This document shows, piece after piece, positions 61,929 to 64,000 of a stretch of 64,000 nt of DNA. Numbering within the stretch: position 1 is the first letter of the stretch; every line of letters begins with the position of its first letter. The stretch covers positions 1-64,000 of the forward strand of contig CALGMR010000011.1 in NCBI GenBank assembly GCA_937958815.1. Direction: 5' to 3'. The DNA is from an uncultured Rhizobiaceae group bacterium. Its GTDB lineage: Bacteria > Pseudomonadota > Alphaproteobacteria > Rhizobiales > Rhizobiaceae. The notes under the pieces were generated by a model, which made no database searches, was not told the DNA's origin, and saw only the letters and a list, made by a program, of their open reading frames with translations. Position numbers and translations under genes: made by a program.

Positions 61929-62390
61929 TCAGCTCACTGGCACATTGGTCGGTTGGTTGTTTTTCGAACCGATTGCTGGCCTAAGTTTCTTTGTGTTGTT
62001 GGACGCATTTTCTGGCACCAAGTTTATGATAACTGGGTTCGGTGTGTGATCACGCGCAGCGCCAGTGACGGCATCAACACCGACCCCAATCACACCGCCA
62101 GCAATAATGTTTCCGGCCACCCCAGCAGCGCCTTTTCCGGACACTTTGGTACCGACATTTACGGTTTGAGAGATATAGCCTTCTTTGGAAGCCGTAACTT
62201 GAAAACTGTCCTTGCGCGGAACGGACACAATGCATGGGTTAGTTGAACATGTATGATTAAAAGACGTCACCACTTTGGCGTCTTGCGGCGTTGTTTCAAT
62301 TCTTACATTTTCTTGAGTGCCACGCGTAATAGACGCGCAAGAAGACACAACCAGAACCGCGCACAAAAGCGCCATGATCAACTTATTCAT
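61929..62390 (-). CDS. PEGA-like lipoprotein
   Basis: A 153-residue lipoprotein. The lipobox SSCAS gives the acylated Cys near residue 18. A PEGA-type beta domain follows (VRIETTPQDAKVVTSFNHTCSTNPCIVSVPRK, then FQVTASKEGYISQTVNV) with two Cys that may form a disulfide, then a Gly-rich helix (AAGVAGNIIAGGVIGVGVDAVTGA) that may insert in a membrane. Proteins of this kind are sometimes mislabelled as IF-2-like in rhizobia. The start is set at MNKLIMALL with the upstream frame ignored. Function is unknown. Confidence 0.8.
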   Translation of the reverse strand: MNKLIMALLCAVLVVSSCASITRGTQENVRIETTPQDAKVVTSFNHTCSTNPCIVSVPRKDSFQVTASKEGYISQTVNVGTKVSGKGAAGVAGNIIAGGVIGVGVDAVTGAARDHTPNPVIINLVPENASNNTKKLRPAIGSKNNQPTNVPVS

Positions 62391-62532
62391 TCTAATCCCC
62401 AACATCGTCATCAGACTATGTAGGCTTTTGTTATTCCTCTTGGAAAAGCAAACGATGATTGCTGTTATCCAGCGATTTCAACCTATTTCGGGAGCTTCGT
62501 TTACATTTGCGTTCGGAAGCTGGATTGCCCGA

Positions 62533-63411
62533 TCATTTTGTTCTGCGTACCAGCAGCTTTCTGCTTTCCACCACGGTTTTGGGTTTCAACAAACTTCCCA
62601 AACTGCTTTCCAGCGTCAGTTCGTCAGACCCCAAGCGCGCAGCAACAGACATGGCTTCATAAACAGACGCTGATGTTTTTTGCAGTGCCAGCGTCGCATC
62701 GTTCAATTGCAATATGTTTCCTAGAAACAGCGCGGCGGTGAGATCGCCCAACCCGTTGAGAGGGCCGTCCACCAATCTATGCTCAGCCAAATTGACAGAG
62801 GAACCTTCCACCAAAAGGTTGGCGATATTGCCTTTCATCATGGCATGGGAAGATGTGACCAATACAGTTTTTGAGGGAAGCGATTTTGCAGCAGCCACAA
62901 GAGCTTCATTGGTGTCCATTTCATTTGTTTGCGCCAGCAGGCTAAGCTCAAACGGGTTCGGTGTTGTGATGTCCGACAGGGGCAACAGAATATCGCGAAT
63001 GGCATCAGCCTGTTCTTGCGGGACGTACAAGCGATCATTGTCACCAGTGACGGGGTCAAGCGCATAAACTGCATTTGGGTTACGTGCTTTCACAGCCTTC
63101 ACCAAATCTGCCACGGGTTGTGCCTGTGCAGCTTCGCCCAGATAACCAGACAGAACAGCACCGACTTCGCCAATCCACGGGGAGCCAGCCAAATCTTCCA
63201 AAGTGGATGTGAAATCTTCGATGCGCGGCACGATGCGATGGCCCGCGCCTGCGGTTGCAAAGTGACCTGGGTGCCAAGGCAGGGTAACTGTTGGAACGAT
63301 CCAAACGGGGAAGCCCAACACTTCCAGTGCAAAGCCTGCAGCACGGTTTCCAACAGTGCCGCGCGCCACGTGGCTGGAAATGACAATGATGGCAGGTTTT
63401 TTGTTGCTCAT
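62533..63411 (-). CDS. pdxY: Pyridoxal kinase PdxY
   Basis: A 292-residue ribokinase-fold enzyme that phosphorylates pyridoxal in the vitamin B6 salvage pathway. The N-terminal ISSHVARGTVGNRAAGFALE carries the substrate-binding serine, VYALDPVTGDND is the typical middle block, TPNPFELSLLA follows, and NGLGDLTAALFLG holds the catalytic Asp of the anion hole. It is monocistronic and diverges from lemA. Confidence 0.93.
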   Translation of the reverse strand: MSNKKPAIIVISSHVARGTVGNRAAGFALEVLGFPVWIVPTVTLPWHPGHFATAGAGHRIVPRIEDFTSTLEDLAGSPWIGEVGAVLSGYLGEAAQAQPVADLVKAVKARNPNAVYALDPVTGDNDRLYVPQEQADAIRDILLPLSDITTPNPFELSLLAQTNEMDTNEALVAAAKSLPSKTVLVTSSHAMMKGNIANLLVEGSSVNLAEHRLVDGPLNGLGDLTAALFLGNILQLNDATLALQKTSASVYEAMSVAARLGSDELTLESSLGSLLKPKTVVESRKLLVRRTK

Positions 63412-63559
63412 TGAAGGAAGGGTGTCTCTGGCATTAATGTGTCGTGGCGTTTATGTTCACACCATAACCGATGATATTGCCACCGGTTTTTTCACATTGC
63501 CGACGGAGGCTCACTTGAAAGCGCAGTCAATTTTTAGAACAGCATCCCCCACAATTGTT

Positions 63560-64000
63560 ATGAGAGCATTACTTCTCATTTTTGCCGCCTCATTTCTATC
63601 GGCGTGTGGGGTCAACAACATTCCCACCTACGAAGAAAATGCAAAAGCAAAATGGTCACAGGTGCTGAACCAATATAAGCGCCGCTCAGACCTCATTCCC
63701 AATCTGGTGGAAACGGTAAAAGGTTTTGCCGCACAAGAAAAGGATGTGCTGACCGCCGTTGTTGAAGCGCGCGCCAAAGCGTCTTCGGTGACTTTGTCTC
63801 CTGATATGTTGACCAACCCTGAAGCGGTGAAGGCCTTCACAGAAAACCAAGGCGCATTGTCTAGTGCACTGTCTCGCTTGTTGGTGACTGTGGAGCGGTA
63901 TCCTGAAATCAAATCAGGACAGAATTTCCTGACACTCCAATCTCAATTGGAAGGAACAGAAAACCGCATTGGCGTTGCGCGCCGCGATTACATTGAGGCG
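63560..64000 (+). CDS. LemA-family protein, N-terminal part (cut by window edge)
   Basis: The visible 147 codons begin with a hydrophobic signal and lipobox LSAC (MRALLLIFAASFLSACGVNN), then the LemA start NIPTYEENAKAKWSQVLNQYKRRSDLIPNLVETVKGFAAQEKDVL and the long helical core with FLTLQSQLEGTENRIGVARRDY. LemA proteins are membrane- or lipid-anchored coiled-helix proteins, often beside TPM-domain genes. An upstream in-frame TTG is an alternative start. The remainder lies beyond the window. Confidence 0.9.
   Translation, partial: MRALLLIFAASFLSACGVNNIPTYEENAKAKWSQVLNQYKRRSDLIPNLVETVKGFAAQEKDVLTAVVEARAKASSVTLSPDMLTNPEAVKAFTENQGALSSALSRLLVTVERYPEIKSGQNFLTLQSQLEGTENRIGVARRDYIEA

Noticed and set aside
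1-64000. CRISPR array, prophage structural genes, rRNA or tmRNA
   Set aside because: No regularly spaced repeats, capsid, tail or portal genes, or rRNA/tmRNA signatures were seen in the window.

Overview
The window looks like a chromosomal segment of an alphaproteobacterium of the order Hyphomicrobiales (Rhizobiales), probably marine and of moderate GC. Supporting signs are a class I lysyl-tRNA synthetase, a PodJ-like polarity protein with Sel1 repeats, CtrA-type TTAA-N7-TTAA boxes, the TauE/TIGR02186 pair, a DUF6460 protein, and a small basic ORF just upstream of murA. No genus is claimed.

Layout. 1-3534: end of an integrated mobile element abutting the 3' end of tRNA-Ser(GGA), with an excisionase-like HTH protein, a DUF3987-type ATPase and a tyrosine recombinase whose last codons come from the end of an IS3-family insertion sequence that runs off the left edge. 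3625-6367: small membrane protein, msrA, YjbR-like protein, mepA. 6528-11286: translation block pheS / unknown gene / pheT and rpmI-rplT, with a promoter, a leader hairpin and a terminator visible. 11538-18225: mixed housekeeping genes (solute-binding protein, fatty acid hydroxylase, TerB-like, lysK, S24 repressor-like protein, DsbA-like isomerase, CelD-like acetyltransferase). 18408-26543: six-gene fatty acid beta-oxidation operon behind a MerR-family regulator, with an ACGT-rich dyad upstream. 26930-30844: PodJ-like protein. 31034-36874: TauE exporter and TIGR02186 partner, DUF3429, DUF6460, MATE, pyrD, DUF952, a small secreted protein. 36883-45020: a tightly coupled operon of a two-part sodium/solute symporter, an alpha/beta esterase and a double hot-dog thioesterase, next to a LuxR-type response regulator and a symporter-fused hybrid histidine kinase of the CrbS/MxtR type. 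45254-49120: mscL and a type I secretion ABC/HlyD pair without a visible substrate. 49130-59444: S9 peptidase, Crp-like regulator, a membrane-anchored ClpP-fold protein with a coiled-coil membrane partner, a glycine-zipper lipoprotein, and a CHASE2 adenylate cyclase divergent from a TPR/beta-barrel protein and a FecR-domain protein. 59485-64000: tRNA-Thr, murA, a PEGA-like lipoprotein, pdxY and the start of lemA.

How the genes work together. The most suggestive region is 51.2-59.4 kb. The CHASE2 cyclase and the barrel/FecR genes diverge around a perfect TGTGA-N6-TCACA dyad, the classical cAMP-CRP site, and a Crp-family regulator lies about 3 kb away. This suggests a local cAMP circuit controlling an envelope module. 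A second coherent unit is the carboxylate uptake operon facing its probable sensor kinase and response regulator. A third is the unexplained gene translationally locked between pheS and pheT.

All assignments come from reading the sequence and from memory of protein families. No database search or structure calculation was run.
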